NCBI GenBank assembly: GCA_947846985.1
Contig: CANTUZ010000001.1
Span: 147,714,447 to 147,778,446 of the forward strand
Reading direction: 5' to 3'
Length of the DNA stretch: 64,000 nucleotides
Source: Fratercula arctica
Taxonomy: Eukaryota > Chordata > Aves > Charadriiformes > Alcidae
Of the stretch, positions 13,455 to 26,864 are shown in pieces. The notes below the pieces were generated by a model, which worked only from the letters and a program-made list of their open reading frames with translations, made no database searches and was not told the DNA's origin. Position 1 is the first letter of the stretch, and each line of letters opens with the position of its first letter. The translations under genes were made by a program, and so were the position numbers.

Positions 13455-16400
13455 GTAAGAGTGTTAGCAATTGTGTAGAGAGATAATTTAATGCTCTTCG
13501 TGAGCTAGGTCAATGCTATGTTACATCACATGCGATGGCATTCTGATGACGGCTTTTGTGAAATTCATATTAAAAGATTTATGAAATAGGTAAGTTTGAA
13601 GTCACACATTTCTGTAATCCTTTGACGGCACTAATGCTGTGTGAGCCGCGAGTCTGTTCCACAAATGCCATGTTGACAGTGTCAGCATCCTGGCCTGGCA
13701 TTAGCTCTGCTGCATATGACACATTTAATTGTTGAAATATGTTTTGTGCTCATTCAGCCTTTCAGAAACCTCATGGAAATCTGCAATTTTGGCCACATGG
13801 AAAAAAAAAATCTACTGCCCTCTGTTGTCATCTTGATAATGGTAACAAAATGCTACCAGCTTGCCAAAATAAAAATTATTTGCTCCAGGGGTAAGCTTTC
13901 GGTGTTGTCCTAATTTTGGACACTCTTGCTGGACTGAGAGAAGTGGAATAATTAAAACAGCCTGAGAGACAGGAAAAGTGAAACACCTTTCCCTTCCCAC
14001 CCAGGGGCCTTCCCCTCAGGCTTTGCTTTCGGGGAGGGATACTGGAGGGGTGAGACTGATGGGACCGAAGCAGCACACAGCAGAAGCGGCTCTGCTGTCA
14101 GGGGAGGGAACTGTCATCAGATGGGGATGACAGAGAAGACAGGGCAGGAGGTGGCTGCTCACTGGGAGCGAGCACACGTGGGGAACAGAAAAGCACAGAG
14201 TTGGCCGCGGTGGCAGGAGCATCCTCGCAGGTGGGAGATTGCGTAAGCCTAACCTGAGCTAAAAAGACTTCTGCAAAGCATGTGAGCACATCCTGAAGCA
14301 TCAGCAGAGAGCTTCCTTTTAAAAATTCTCCCGAGGGCCATACCCAGGTAGTTCGCACATAAACAAGCCCACATGGGTGTTAAGGGAATACGGGAAGGCT
14401 TATTAAAGAAGCTGAAAGGAGGCCTGTGGGCCAAGCGCCTGCTTGCCACGGCCCTGGTAGGTGCTGGTATGAAAAAAGCCTGCGTGTGGTTTCCCAGGAC
14501 GTGGCTGCCATTTGACAGAGGAATGACTAACAGATTTTGTTTTCTCTCTCTCTCTCTCTCACTTCACCGCATGCTGTGCCACTCTGGATGTCCACGCTGT
14601 GCCTCCCGTCTCCCAGCCCAATGACAGTGACGTAAGTAGACAAAAGCTGGGGATGGGGAGGCATCCCGGCGTGCCTCACCGCAGCTCGGCTTCGTAATTG
14701 TGTCGTTTGTGTGCCAGCATATTATAGACACTGTCCCTTGTCTGTAATCACTGGAGACAGTCCAAGCCTGTCATAGGCTGTGTTTGTCTTCACAGTAATT
14801 AAGTGTCTTTGGCAAAGCTGAAAGTGCTCTAGGTCACAGTGTTTCAGAGACCTGACCAACAGCAGGAGGATGCTGTGAGGTAGGCTGGTCTCTGAGGAGG
14901 GAACTGTGCCCATAAGGCAGTAGATGTGGTCTCAGAGTGACCAGGGAGCTCAGGTTCAGCTCTTCCCCCCAACTCAGGGGCTCCCTGCAAGCTGCCGGTG
15001 CTCTCAGGTCGGGCTCCTCACCGTGGTCCCACTGCTGCATGTCCAGCCCAGCACCAGGCACTGCTGGAGCTTCTCCAGGTCTGGAAGAGCAACAACAGCA
15101 CAACTCAGTCCTCACGCTGCTAAGGAAGATGCTCTGAGACACGGGCCCTTCTTGTGGGAAACCGTTCTGATTCACTTGGGTTTCTGTTCTGCTCTCCAAG
15201 CTTTGTGCTCTGTATTTTTTATCCCCCAAGGCCATAATAGTGGTTCATTGTGGCCGTATCATCCCTGCTGTCCAAAGGAAGGAACCCCCCAGGGTTGAAG
15301 TACAGGGACTCTTCTGTGCGTACATCCAGGGAGACAAAGCAATCCAGTGCTGTTTTGTGGTGAGGCAAGAGTGAGACAATGCTTGCAACTGTGGGTAAAG
15401 GGATGTTTTTAAATTGTCATCCCTAGAGCCACAAAAAGTCAGTTAGGTTTGGAGCATGAGCACGCGATATTGCAAAGCCACAGGGTTTGAAGCGAAATCA
15501 GACATCTCCGAGCTTCCCCTCAAGTTGAGCGGTGGGATGGAAACCTGAAACTATTGGCTTTGTTCTGCAAGACTCAAGAGGAGAAACAAATTCTAGCTGA
15601 AAGTAATGGTCTTGTTGTGGTTTGAAATGACAAATTCACCTCTTGTTACTGAGAATCATCCAGAAAGGGAGCTGGGGTTTATGTATAAGGATTGTGTGGA
15701 AATAAAGGGCAGCTGGCTGGGAGCAGATAGGCTACACAACACGTCAGTGTCCTTCCCTGACCCCAGAAAACCTCCGGCAGGAAGGGGACCCCATGTACAG
15801 AAATGGCAACACCATGTCAGCTTTCTTTCCTCTGCTGCTAGAGAAAATAGCATTAAAAAATAACATAAAGAGACAGACACACACAGCCATGGCAAACTCG
15901 GAACAATTATTAAATCAATAAGCACCTGAAGGGCTTTGTTACTTACCACTTAACCCCTCATGTCCATCCCTGCCCGGTTCAGTGTTGTGAAACACATGCC
16001 AAGTCCGGTACACAGAAATCCTAAATGAAACAAATGGATAGTGCCTTGGGCTACAAGAGCACCATTCACATCCGATTTTATCATTAGCTGTCTGGAGAAT
16101 AAAGAAACCAACAGCAACAACAACAAAAAAATCGCTGCCTGGGAAGAATCCTGCTCTAAAATACTATGCCATGTGTTTAGTCCAGATACTAGCAGACGCT
16201 AAAATGCATGCTGGTTTCTCACCGGTGCACAATAACCTTTGCTTTCACAGCCAGAGAGCTTGATGCTGCCCCCTTCATTAATAGGTGTCTGCTCCAAGTG
16301 TGTAGGTACTTCTGGAAGTGTTTCAGGGAGGCAGGTGCAGGATCAGAGCCCTCAGCAAAGGGGACATTACTCAGAGAGGTGGCAAGTACACAGAGCCACA

Positions 16401-16569
16401 AGTGGCCAATTTGGGGGGTGGTATTGGTGTATGCTGTCGAGCTTGTCTTGGTGGAAACGCCAGCTAAATTTCAGAGGTGCTGGTATGGAGACCTTTAGCT
16501 TGGCAATCCCAACAGGGAGACTGGGAGATGAGATCATGCCATGGTTAATGCCCTGCTTTTCCTTTCCAG
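13455..16569 (+). other. CACNA2D4: CACNA2D4 intron
   Basis: GT-AG intron. It contains a CT microsatellite at 14542-14560. No other feature recognised. Confidence 0.85.
14542..14560. repeat. (CT)n microsatellite
   Basis: About nine CT units, intronic. Confidence 0.85.
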
Positions 16570-16614
16570 TGCAGTGCCTTGGACGGTGCCTGTCCACTAA
16601 GCTGTCAGGATGAC
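16570..16614 (+). CDS. CACNA2D4: CACNA2D4 coding exon, Cys-rich
   Basis: The acceptor is cctttccag and the donor is GTAAGT. Fifteen codons read CSALDGACPLSCQDD, with three cysteines where the human protein has CSTVDGPCTQSCED. Both ends are phase 0. Confidence 0.92.
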
Positions 16615-17548
16615 GTAAGTTGCCCAGATCTCTTCTCTATACCTGTGATGGGTGAGATTGACTACCTACTCTGTGGAGATCTTTGTCTCCCAAAAAAATC
16701 AGGTATTGCCTATCGTCTTCTCACAAGGGATTGCACAGCTGTGGCAGGACCTCATGGTGTTGAAACAAACCTGCAGTTCAGGACTTCCCCTTAGCTGTGA
16801 GATGAGCAGGAGCATGGGGATTCCAACCAGTGACTCTAGGGAGAGTTCATCTCCTCTAAAGCTGTCTCACTGGCATCCCAGCACTGCCAAAGAGAGTGGC
16901 TGTCAGCATGACATGCACGCTGGACACCCCACTTTGCCTTTCCTCCACTGCTTCAACCTTGGTCTCAGGCATATCTGGGACAGGAGCTCCTCTGCCCTGG
17001 AGAGTGGGATCACCAGAGAATTTTCCTTCTCTGTTCACATAGGACTTCCTCTGCATCCCAGTGAGACCTAAAGGTTTTCATCTAAACTCTTTGCCTCCAT
17101 TTCCTGCTCTGCAAAATAAAAATAAGACCAGCACTGATAATACTCAGCAGTGAGGAGAGGGTTGTTTCATGAGTGGTTATAAAACTGAAATCTGAAGATG
17201 GAAAGCATTAGATACCATTTTATTAAAGAGAAGTGCTCTCCAAATATCCTGTCGCTTCCTGCAGGATGTCTCGTCTTCTTAAGTGTGTCTCAGAGCCTGC
17301 TAGGCCTGCACACAGCCCCGGCAAGGGACAATCTCTGTCACAGGCAGATCACAAAGTAAATACCTCATAATGGAGGCAGAGAGGGAAAAGTCAATTGTCT
17401 AAAACCAGTGGTAGCCGAGCTGTGGGGCTAAGCCTGGAAATGCCGAGGCTGTTGCCATAAGCACAAGCCCACACCGCTCCATCCTGCACACAGACAGACA
17501 ACCATGGGAAAAGCTGTCTTTAATGTTGCTTCCCTTTCATCTCTGCAG
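16615..17548 (+). other. CACNA2D4: CACNA2D4 intron
   Basis: GT-AG intron of 934 nt between two phase-0 exons. Nothing else recognised. Confidence 0.85.
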
Positions 17549-17611
17549 ATTCTGAATTGCTTCCTCATTGATAATAACGGCTTTATACTTGTTTCCAAAA
17601 GACCTGCAGAG
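17549..17611 (+). CDS. CACNA2D4: CACNA2D4 coding exon, IDNNGFIL block
   Basis: The acceptor is ctctgcag and the donor is GTAAGA. Twenty-one codons contain NCFLIDNNGFILVSKRPAE, a highly conserved motif of the alpha2delta-3/4 branch. Both ends are phase 0. Confidence 0.95.
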
Positions 17612-18019
17612 GTAAGAGAGCATAAGAGAAGAAGGAGAGTGTGCTTAGCTTGTTCCTAAATAACCCACCAGAGCTGGTTAAAACAAATGAAGTTCAATTG
17701 TGTAATAAGGGTGGCCGGGGTATAATTAAATTCAGCTGTGCAGGGAGGGGGAAGCCTCTCGGCAGAGTGACAGCACATCCTAGGTAAGGAAGGAGTTTGC
17801 TGTGATAAGGAAGGAACTAGTCAAAATATCTTTTTATCAGAAGTGAGGAAATTAGACTCATTTCCCTTGGCACAGATGCTACTGAAAGATGATGTGAGAC
17901 AGTCCCAGAAGGCAGGTGTGCCATGACAAGGGAAAGGAAGGGAGGGGAGCACGCTTTTGAGCACCTCTGAAGTCAAAGCAGGCATTCTTCAGGAAAGGAA
18001 GCTGAGGGCATGGTAAGAG

Positions 18020-18860
18020 CAAAATGCCAAAGGCAAAAAGGAAGACGAAATCATTTAAGCAAATTGGAAACAGGAGCACACCTGAAGAGCTGAAGGATTT
18101 ACTCACAGAGGTGAAAGGAGTAAGGAAAAAGACTCCGAATAGTAACAAAAATATAAGCAACAAAAATTACTTCCTTTCCTCCTGCTGCCAGCACCTCCGT
18201 GACCATTTCCAGGGAGCTGAAGGGGCACAGTTTGTGATGTGACATCCAGTGTTGCCTGGGTAAAGTCAACACTGCCAGCCACCGTGTGGTTTAGCTATAC
18301 TTTTCTGCTTTCCAGTAAATTCGCCACAGAGCTCTTTGTTGCAAAAAAATAAAAGGCCATAGATTTGGGTGTCAGAAAGTGATGTGTTGGAACAGTCTCA
18401 TAAACTAGAAAGCTATAAGTCAATAGCAAGATTGGGCCTATAGAAAAAACGGGAAACGAAGCAGTTTTGTTACTGACAGAAGTGTGGAGTTTCGTTAGAA
18501 TTGGCATAGTCCGGAGGTAACAAATACTGTAAGTGTATTTCCAAAAGGCAGTAGATCTGATCCCAGAAATGACTTTCTTCAAGATGTGAGAAACAGGTTG
18601 AAATGGAAATTAAAAATAAAGTAACAGAACACCCGATGGATGTGATTGATTGGGACAAGCAGCACAGTTTCTATAAAGGAAGAAAACCGATCTTATCAGC
18701 TGTAGTTCTTTGAAAGTGTGAGTAAATCAGGAGATAAGGGAGAATGGATGACCTACTGCACTTCAGTTTTTCTAAGAGCCTTGAACAGACTCCCTTACAA
18801 GAGGCTGTTAAAGAAGTTCTGGTTAAAGAGTGAAGTGTGAAGTAGTGGCATTGATCTAGA
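18020..18860 (+). mobile_element. Ancient CR1/L3-like LINE reverse-transcriptase relic
   Basis: Across two frames broken by stops, the sequence reads KQHSFYKGRKPILSAVVL and then FFESVSKSGDKGEWMTYCTS and ALNRLPYKRLLKKFW. These align with the CR1 reverse-transcriptase stretch QHGFxKGRSCL...DKGR...DFSKAFDxVPHxxLLxKL. The catalytic region is destroyed, so this is a fossil. The left limit is uncertain; 18630-18850 is the secure part. Confidence 0.65.
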
Positions 18861-19337
18861 TGGGACAGAAAAGAAAGAAGAGGAATTTTTAGATGGGTAT
18901 TTAGATGGAAAACGTCAGCTATATGAGTCCCATGATTTCCCATCTGGACTTGTGTTGGTTAGCATCTCCAGAGCAGGCTGACAAAAGAAAAAGGTGAGAT
19001 TGTGAATTCTGGAGGCGCTACACAGTAAGTTCAGAGAGGCCAAGATGACAACTATTGAGGCTCACAAAGCAAAATGAATCACCAGCATAGCCACACCAGT
19101 GGGTGATACAGACAGATATCAAGGGGCGCATATTGCAAGGACCCCCATTGCATTTTCAAACATGCTTTACTGAGTGCTGTGGCATGTGTCCATGGGTAAA
19201 GCTGACTACATCCTTTAGGTACCATGTCTACTGTTCATTCTCAGCAGCCGCCCTCCTGGGTTTTATCTCAGTATTCTTCCTGCACCTTATGGAAAATGCA
19301 TTTTCCAAAAAGCTCATTTCTGAAAGATCTGACTAGC

Positions 19338-20215
19338 AGAATCATAGAATCATAGAATCTTCATGGTTGGAAAGGACATTTGAGGTCATCGAGTCCAACC
19401 ATACACACACACACAAAAAAAAAAAAAACAACAACCAAACCTACAATCTCTGTCACTAGAGCATGCCCTCAAGTGCCAAATCTAGACGTTTCTTAAATAC
19501 CTCTAGGGATGGTGACTCAACTACCTCCCTGGGCAGGCTGTTCCAGTGCCTGACCACTCTGTCAGTAAAGTCATTCTTCCTATGATCCTAATATCTGATC
19601 TAAACCTCCCCTGCCGCAACTTCAAACCATTTCCTCTGGTCCTGTCATTATTCACCTGGGAGAAGAGGCCAACACCCACCTCTCTACAACCTCCTTTCAG
19701 GTAGTTGTAGAGGGCAATGAGGTCTCCTCTCAGCTTCCTCTTCTCCAAGCTAAACATGCCCAGTTCCCTCAGCCTCTCCTCATATGACTTGGTCTCCAGA
19801 CCCCTCACCAGCTTGGTAGCTCTCCTCTGGACACGCTCCAGCACTTCAATGTCCCTCTTGTACAGAGGGGCCCAGAACCGAACACAGCACTCGAGGTGAG
19901 GCCTCACCAGTGCTGAGTACAGAGGCACGATTATTTCCCTACTCCTGCTGGCCATGCTATTCCTGATACAAGCTAGAATGCTCTTGGCCTTCTTGGCCAC
20001 CTGGGCACACTGCTGGCTCATGTTGAACTGGTTGTCCATCAACACCCCCAGGTCCTTTTCTGCTGGGCAGCTTTCCAGCCACTCTTCCCCAAGCCTGTAG
20101 CGTTGCTTGGGGTTGTGACCAAAATGCAGGACCTGGCACTTGGCCTTATTAAACCTCATACAATTGGCCTTGGCCCATCGATCCAGCCTGTCCAGGTCCA
20201 AACATGGCATTATAC
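19338..20215 (-). mobile_element. CR1 LINE, 5'-truncated 3' end
   Basis: The octamer tail CATAGAAT appears in tandem at 19343-19358 (ATTCTATG on the element strand). Minus-strand translation gives CR1 ORF2 C-terminal sequence, including [53 protein letters not shown] and [18 protein letters not shown] frameshift follows RFRSDIR. The element lacks the catalytic RT core and is inactive. An A/CA-rich run at about 19402-19430 interrupts its 3' UTR. Confidence 0.93.
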
Positions 20216-23200
20216 TGGATTTGGGTATATTATAAACATTATCCACATGCCTCCAAGATCAGGCATTTTGGCAGGCACGAGAGCTGTCATCTCCTCCAGC
20301 TGTTACCTCCCCTGACCTCGGAGAGTTCACCACTACTTTTCTTCTGATTTCTTTATCTTGTTCCAGTTACTGCTTTTATTTCCTAGTGGCACCACGAGTG
20401 TCCACGCTGTTAAACTCTACAGGGAATTCAAGACAGCAGCAGCAGCATTAAATCAATACGCGGCTACCTGAATGCTGCTGTGTGGGATCACTTGCTGCTA
20501 GGTGGCCTTCCCTGCCTCATCCCACATTCTTCCCTCACTGCATCCTTTAACGTAACGCCAAAAAAAAAAAAAAAAAATCCCATAGCTGGATTTTTGTGGG
20601 GTTTTTGCCTTTCTGTAGAAGTCAGCTAGTTCACTGCCCTCCCTCCCAGCCTCATACCTGACACCAGGACCAGCAGGAGTGTCTCAGCTGCCTGGGTCAG
20701 CATTGCAGGCCAGCGGCAGGGAGAAGGGCAGCCTGCCTGCACACTGCCTGTTCTGCCCCACCGGCCGGGATTGGAGGGAGCTTAATCAGATGCTGAAGGA
20801 GTGAGGGTGCATGGTGCCATCCGCCCCCGCTGTGTCGCACAGCCTGAGGTGGCTCCAGCACAATCAGGGCCCCACATGCATCCCTGCTTCCCCAAGGAAG
20901 GCAGACGAGGAGCTTTCATGTCCAAAATACCTGTTTCCCGGGGCAAAGTGCAAGCTAAGAATAGCGGAGTGGTGCCGAAGTGCCTGTGTCCTTACAGCCC
21001 CTGGGCAAGCAGCTGGTGCCAGAGACCCACTCTGAGGGCTCTGAGATGTTTTGCTCCATCTCTCTGCTTGCTCCCTTGGGGCTGAGGTGCTTTATGGTGC
21101 ACTCAGCCTGCTGCCTGCCCAGGGCTACCTGCTGCCCACACCTCCTTCCCTGGGTGACCACACTGGAAACCAGAGAGGCTTCACACAGATTCGGGGTGAA
21201 GACAGCTTGGCTCAGGCTCTGACCCCCCTCCACCCTTGGGTTGGGGGATCAACTCTAATAATCTCTGCCTGAAGGTGGCAGGAAGCCTACGGCAGCCAGA
21301 AGCCACCAAGGAAGAAAGAGGGACTCAGGATTTTAATGAGTTGGAAGCTCCCTACAGGATTACTTGGGGAAGAATGGGTAATCTCTTAACTCAGGCTAAT
21401 CCCCCCATCCAGACTCATCACAGAGGGAAAAAAAAGTTAATAGCCAGAGCCAGGAGAAGGGAGTGGGTAAGGAAGACCAGAAGATCTAGGGCAGGGGAGG
21501 AAGGGAAAGTAAGTGGGAGGCCCAGGCTGTGCTGCAGTGAGGGCTGCCCCACGCTATTATTTCTGCCCATATTTGCAGCCATGGCCTCACAACCGCTCCT
21601 GAATTTTTCGCCATGTTTTGCTGCCAGATAAGGTACAGCTGCAGATCACAGGTCTGGAGTTCCCTCCGCCTGCTGGCATCCAGATGTTCCCTCACTCGCT
21701 AAACCTCTTTCTCTAGGACTGTTGCCTTCTCCCTGAGGCGTCTTACAGGGTATGCCTGCAAGCTCTGCCCCGGTGGGACTCCAGGGACAGGGTACAGGGT
21801 GGCAGCTGAAAGGCCAAGATCCCACCAGATGCCGTGGAAGAATAAGGGCTGGCTTTCTTTGAGCCACACTGCCTGCTTGCCCAAACCCTGTCCCATTTGG
21901 CAGATCCCATTTGTCTACAGCTTTTGTGTGTACCAAAAGTGCAGATTGCTCAACGATGCAGCAAAACTTGGACACATACGTATCTGTGAGCAGCGATGTA
22001 CCTTTTGATCCATACGTGTGCCCTGGGATGCAGCACTTTCCGATGCATAGCCTGCATATGTACTTGTATGCTCTCAGCTGCAGGGGGATGTGACGCAGCA
22101 TGTGTCACGCAGGATGTCAGAGGCGATGCTTTGTGCTGTGAAACTCTGGAATTGCAAGGGCCTGTGGAAATCTGCCCAGAGCTGGGAGGTAGGAGAAGCA
22201 CGGCAAAGGGATGTCTGGGAGAGCGGCAGACAGCAACTGGAGGAAGCAGGCTGCAATGAGAGCTGCTTTGCAAAATGTCACTTCAGTACAGGACCGCTTT
22301 GGTTTCTGCCAAGTGACGCTTTCCCATGTTACTATCTGCACAGGGCACCTAAAACAGCACCAAGCTTTGAATGTCTGATTCGGTGTTAAAGGCCAGTTTG
22401 CTGATGCTTGTCTGAACACATTCCCTAGGCCTTACTCTCAATGACTCTTAATAGCTCCTCATACTTGTACCTATAGGAATGACATCCTACCTGGAGAAAT
22501 TTGGTCAGGCATCAGCATCTCTGGACAGAGTGAGCCCCATTTATAGTCCTGTAGTGACCCCCCCCTGCCCTTGCCACACCAGCTGCAGCTTGCCCTGCTT
22601 TAAATCCCACAGCTCGGGCTCCTGCTGGGGCTGCAGACTGGTATTAAATGGAAGCAGCTGGCCTCCTCACCACCCTAATCAGATTGAAAGAGTGAGGGAG
22701 GTGAAAAAAAGTTAGCGCTTGCTCAGACACATTTGACTATGTCTGAGACGATTACAGCCTAAATGCTCAAAAGGGAGTTGATGTTATGTATCGATTTATA
22801 CAGTGAAACACCTTCTAAAGCCTGTTGGGAAGAGGCTCATAACCATGTAACACTACTGTTAGATGATTACCGTATGATCTTAGGTAAATCTGCCTAAGGG
22901 TTTGGGGTTTTTTAGTGGAAATGCCCCACTCAAATAAATGAAGTCATCCGTCATCTGCTAGTACGCGCTAAATGACTGCTAGCCTATCAGTGGAAAAGTA
23001 AAATGTCTCCCCAAACTGTGTGAACACTTCCATAACATATGGGAGCTATTTACTGGGTTAAAACCCATGGGCCAGGAAAATAGATGGAGGACAGCTTGTA
23101 TCTCCATTTTTATTATTTACGAGTATTTTCTTTACTTGCTTGCAAACAAAGGAGTGGACTTGGCAGATTTGAAGCTTTTTTGCAATAGATTTGTCATGGT

Positions 23201-24031
23201 TTAGTAATCAGGAAAGCCAGAGCTGTTGTTTGTTTGAAGAAGTCTTTAGAGCAGTGGTTCCCAGATTTGGGATTGGGACTGTATTTGAGGTTACTGACTC
23301 CAAAATGTACATGGGACCAGAGGGCCGCTAGCTCCACTTTTAGTCCAGGCATGGAAGCGGGATTTGAGGTTGTTGCTCCCCAAATGCAACTTCTGCTAGG
23401 GTGGAGTCTGTGGTAGCACAGTCCTGGCTGTGCCAATGCCTAGTGTTGTAAGGATGGGTCAGGATGTGTTGTGTCGTTTGGGTTACTGCCTGCTCAGAAC
23501 TTGCACAGCAGTGAGATGTAAAATTGTGTTTGCTACCTAAATAAATGTGTGTGGTGCACTTAGGCGTGGGGAGTCAGTTCGCCTAGGGCAGCAGGAGAGC
23601 AGAGCTTTCCGAAGCCACTGTGGCCGCAGGCTAGCAGAGAGACTCAAGTGGAAGAGACTCAGGCATTCAGATCCGGAGAACATGGATTCACAAAAACCCA
23701 CAGGAGAGCCCAGGCTCCCAGTTAATCAACGTGCCTGGGTCTCTGCAGCTTGAGAGTCTGCCTTTTTCCATCACAAGCTGCAGGGACTTACGTGGGCTAA
23801 ATCATTTCCAAGTGCGCTAGGAATGGTGCAGGATGCCCAGCTGGCAATGGGGGAAGTCCTCCCTCAAGCTTTCCAGCCAGCCAAAGGACAAAGCTCGGCA
23901 TTACCTCCTTATAAAGCACTCGTTATGTGTAGTAGGCCTCCAGACAAACTGGATCGTCTGGAACCATCGAGCATTTGGAAATTTTACTGTTGACAGTTTA
24001 TTCGGGGTTTTTTCCTTTCTTGTGCTTGCAG

Positions 24032-24102
24032 ACTGGAAAATTTTTTGGTGCAGTGGATGGCTCAGTAATGACCCAGCTGCTAAACATGGGCATGTTCAGG
24101 CG
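24032..24102 (+). CDS. CACNA2D4: CACNA2D4 coding exon, TGKFFGAVDG block
   Basis: The acceptor is tgcttgcag and the donor is GTAAGT. Twenty-three codons plus two bases read TGKFFGAVDG then SVMTQLLNMGMFR, matching human TGRFLGEVDGAVLTQLLSMG. The split codon (CG+G, Arg) is completed by the next exon. Confidence 0.94.
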
Positions 24103-24937
24103 GTAAGTGGGGGATCTCTGCGCTGTACTTCTCTTTCTTCAGCTGGTGTGTGGGTCAGAACATATTGGTCCCCATAAGCAGCATTTGAGGAGGGGAAAAT
24201 ATACATGCTGATGCATGTGGCTCTCTTATTTTGCTACAAGAGCTCCCTTAGCTACCTGCCCCCTCCCCTGACTTGCTCAGCCATCACCACCACACACCCA
24301 GTTTCTCCTCATCTCCTGCTCTTCCACCTGCTGCAAAGCACTGAGAGAAACAGTAACTCCTGATCTCCGTGAGGCCAGAAAGCAGCTGCTCCTCTGTCTT
24401 TTCCAGGGCAAGATGCTATGGGAAACACTTCTTGGTGTTTTGAGTGAAGTGCTTGAGTTCCTACTGCCACTTGGAAAGCCTTTCTGTGAGCAGTTGTCTG
24501 AGAGCCCCCTCAGATGTGGCGTTGCAGCTGGCTGAGCACATTTCTCTCTTAAAAATACCTTTGTTTGTCTCACCACTCCCCCAGACCATGTCAAAAGAGA
24601 TCTCAGAGTTTCAGTGGCTTGAAAACAGGAACCAGGAGGACCTGAGGTAGCTGATACAATTATAATTCTCCTGCTTCAGAGCCTGCTTTACTCACCATCT
24701 GAAATTAGGGCCATCTTTCCTCCCGTGCTGACCCACTTACATTAATCTGGAGCCTGTATTTCTCACTTTGCGAAATCCAGCACTGGCCAAACAGCAAAGA
24801 TGTGTGTAAGCAGGCCACTGCTTTAGTTCTTCCATACAGGAATTTTTTTAGAATAAGTGGTGCACACTGATGTGTGTGTCCTCTAGGCAGTTGCATTGCT
24901 TGCTTTTGACTGCTTGCTGGTTTTGTTTTGATTGCAG
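24103..24937 (+). other. CACNA2D4: CACNA2D4 intron
   Basis: GT-AG intron of 835 nt. No further feature seen. Confidence 0.85.
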
Positions 24938-25013
24938 GGTGACCATGTATGATTATCAAGCAATGTGCAAAGTACCCTACCACCACCACAGTGGTGCCCG
25001 GCCTCTGCTCAGC
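24938..25013 (+). CDS. CACNA2D4: CACNA2D4 coding exon, VTMYDYQAMCK block
   Basis: The acceptor is gattgcag and the donor is GTACGT. One base completes the previous Arg codon, then 25 codons read VTMYDYQAMCKVPYHHHSG and on to RPLLS. VTMYDYQAMCK is identical to the mammalian protein. Confidence 0.95.
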
Positions 25014-26864
25014 GTACGTATCTGTCGGCAGGCAGCCCTGTCTAGGCTTGGCTGTGGAGGCTTTCTCCTAGGACGTCTCCAACACCTTGAAGTAGCACGT
25101 TCCCCGAAAGAGCTTAGTAGCTGTTTGCTTTCAAGTGATGGGAATGTCCAAACTCAGCTAAGGCAGATTGCTGAGGCAGTGATGGCCACTGACAGTGGCT
25201 TCCAATTTGGCCCTCTATTGGCGTATAGGATCTGACGGGAAATTGGAAGGACCAGGGAAAGGACAAGAACTAGACTATGCCAAGCTTCTTCTAAAAGCTG
25301 AGGAACCGGCTTGCAGCTGAAATGAACAGAAATGCTTTTACGGGGCACGGTTTTAGTCAGCAGCTCAAAACAGGAGAGTTGCACTGTCAGAGAACAGAGC
25401 ATCTGGGAGAAAGCTGTCAGCCTCTCAGGGAAGCGTGAGTGGGCTTGGAGTAACAGGGAGAGGGGGTTAAAGCTGCTGAGAAATGCCGATAGCCCAGGGC
25501 ACAAGCTATCAGAGTGTATAGTTTTGCCAGTACCTAAATGCAACCTCTCTTTAGTCAGATACAAGCTAATAATCTAATCCCGCTCTACCTTCCTAACCTG
25601 GCCTTGACTAGGCAGAACTAATTACTCAACACTCAGGCCACTTCAAACTAGCTGAAGCAACCCTAAACAGGGGGGTGTTTATTGCTGTTATGGTGGGGGG
25701 TTTTTTATACTTTAAAATGTGGTATGGTGGAAGTACATCCTACAGCATGACGTGGTCAGTTTTTTCCAGTAAAAGAATTTTCAACAAAATCCTACTTTTT
25801 AATAATGTGTTACGTTTTTTAACACTCTCTCAGTTTTGGCAATAGCTATACCTAAGCTGGATAGATAAAATATTGTGATTGCAGTGAAAATATTTGCTTG
25901 ATCATATCCTCAAGAATTTTCATGTCTGAAAGAAATGTAACAAAATATGACCTGCCAAGAACCAGGTGAATTGGGAAGAGAATAAAAGGGTGAGCATTCA
26001 GCCTTCATCTCTCCCTTTCTGCTCTTAGCAAAACCCTCCAAAAGGAAGAAATCAAGAAAAGTCCATTTTTCGTATGCATCGTTCAGAGGAAAAATCAGTC
26101 AAATTCCCAGCCGTCTAATACATTTTACTATTTGCTGACTTATTTTGGTTGAAGATATGTCAGCTAACAGTAATGGAACATTATCTTGTGTCCTGTGAAT
26201 GCTGCATCTGTTTTGGGTTTGAGGGTATGGGCATGATTATGGGAGGGAGAGATGAAAATTAGACATGGTTACCACGAAGAAAAGAAGCAGCAGGATCCTC
26301 TGCAGATGAACTGTCCCTGGGACAATGCTGGATTTCCAATTTGTAGCTGAAAAGCAGGAAGATGATAGAAGTCATGCCATCTTGAGGAAAAGCTGGATGA
26401 AAGCACAGTTAAGCATAATCAATCAGTGGCAGATAATACTAAATCCTGGGCAATGCTGTAGCTTGTCCCAGAAACACCACTTGCTATCAGAATATAAAAG
26501 CATCCTAAACTGGTGGTGTCCCATTTAGCTGTGTTTCTCTCCTGCTCTGAGCTCTCAAGGTCGTCCATACTGGAGAGAAATCATCAAGCAATTACATCTT
26601 CAAAGTCCTTCATACATTTGTGATAAATTCCCTGACCCTGATGGGGAGTGGGTGAGAAGATATTATTAGTAGCAAGGCAGTTCTGCGGGCTTTTGATGCA
26701 TTTTGAACGTTTACCAGTGATGCCCAGGCCTCGAATTTCCAGCCTGTCTTCAAGAGCTCCGATCAGTGGAGGGAATTGGTCTGAAACGTAGGGTCCTGCA
26801 TAACAATTATAAACTCTCTGACCGGGTCCTTATGGTATTTCTCATTTCTTCTTTTGTTCTCCAG
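25014..26864 (+). other. CACNA2D4: CACNA2D4 intron
   Basis: GT-AG intron, AT-rich in 25.7-26.3 kb. No repeat or exon recognised. Confidence 0.85.

Larger units (their letters stand above)
17612..24031 (+). other. CACNA2D4: CACNA2D4 intron carrying two CR1 insertions
   Basis: Long GT-AG intron holding a decayed CR1-type relic (about 18.0-18.9 kb), a younger CR1 in antisense (19.3-20.2 kb) and a poly-A run at about 20562-20577. The rest shows nothing I recognise. Confidence 0.8.

Noticed and set aside
14555..14633. Exon-like stretch after the CT repeat ending ...gacagtgac/GTAAGT
   Set aside because: Good donor and pyrimidine tract, but no frame gives alpha2delta sequence and the flanking exons already join in phase without it.
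19521..20246. 241-codon minus-strand open frame as a host gene
   Set aside because: It is the C-terminal part of CR1 ORF2 plus some flanking sequence, belonging to the annotated transposon.
23248..23270. gcagtggttcccagatttgg resembling a hAT (Charlie) terminal inverted repeat
   Set aside because: No matching inverted end or target duplication was found downstream. A 20-base resemblance is not enough.
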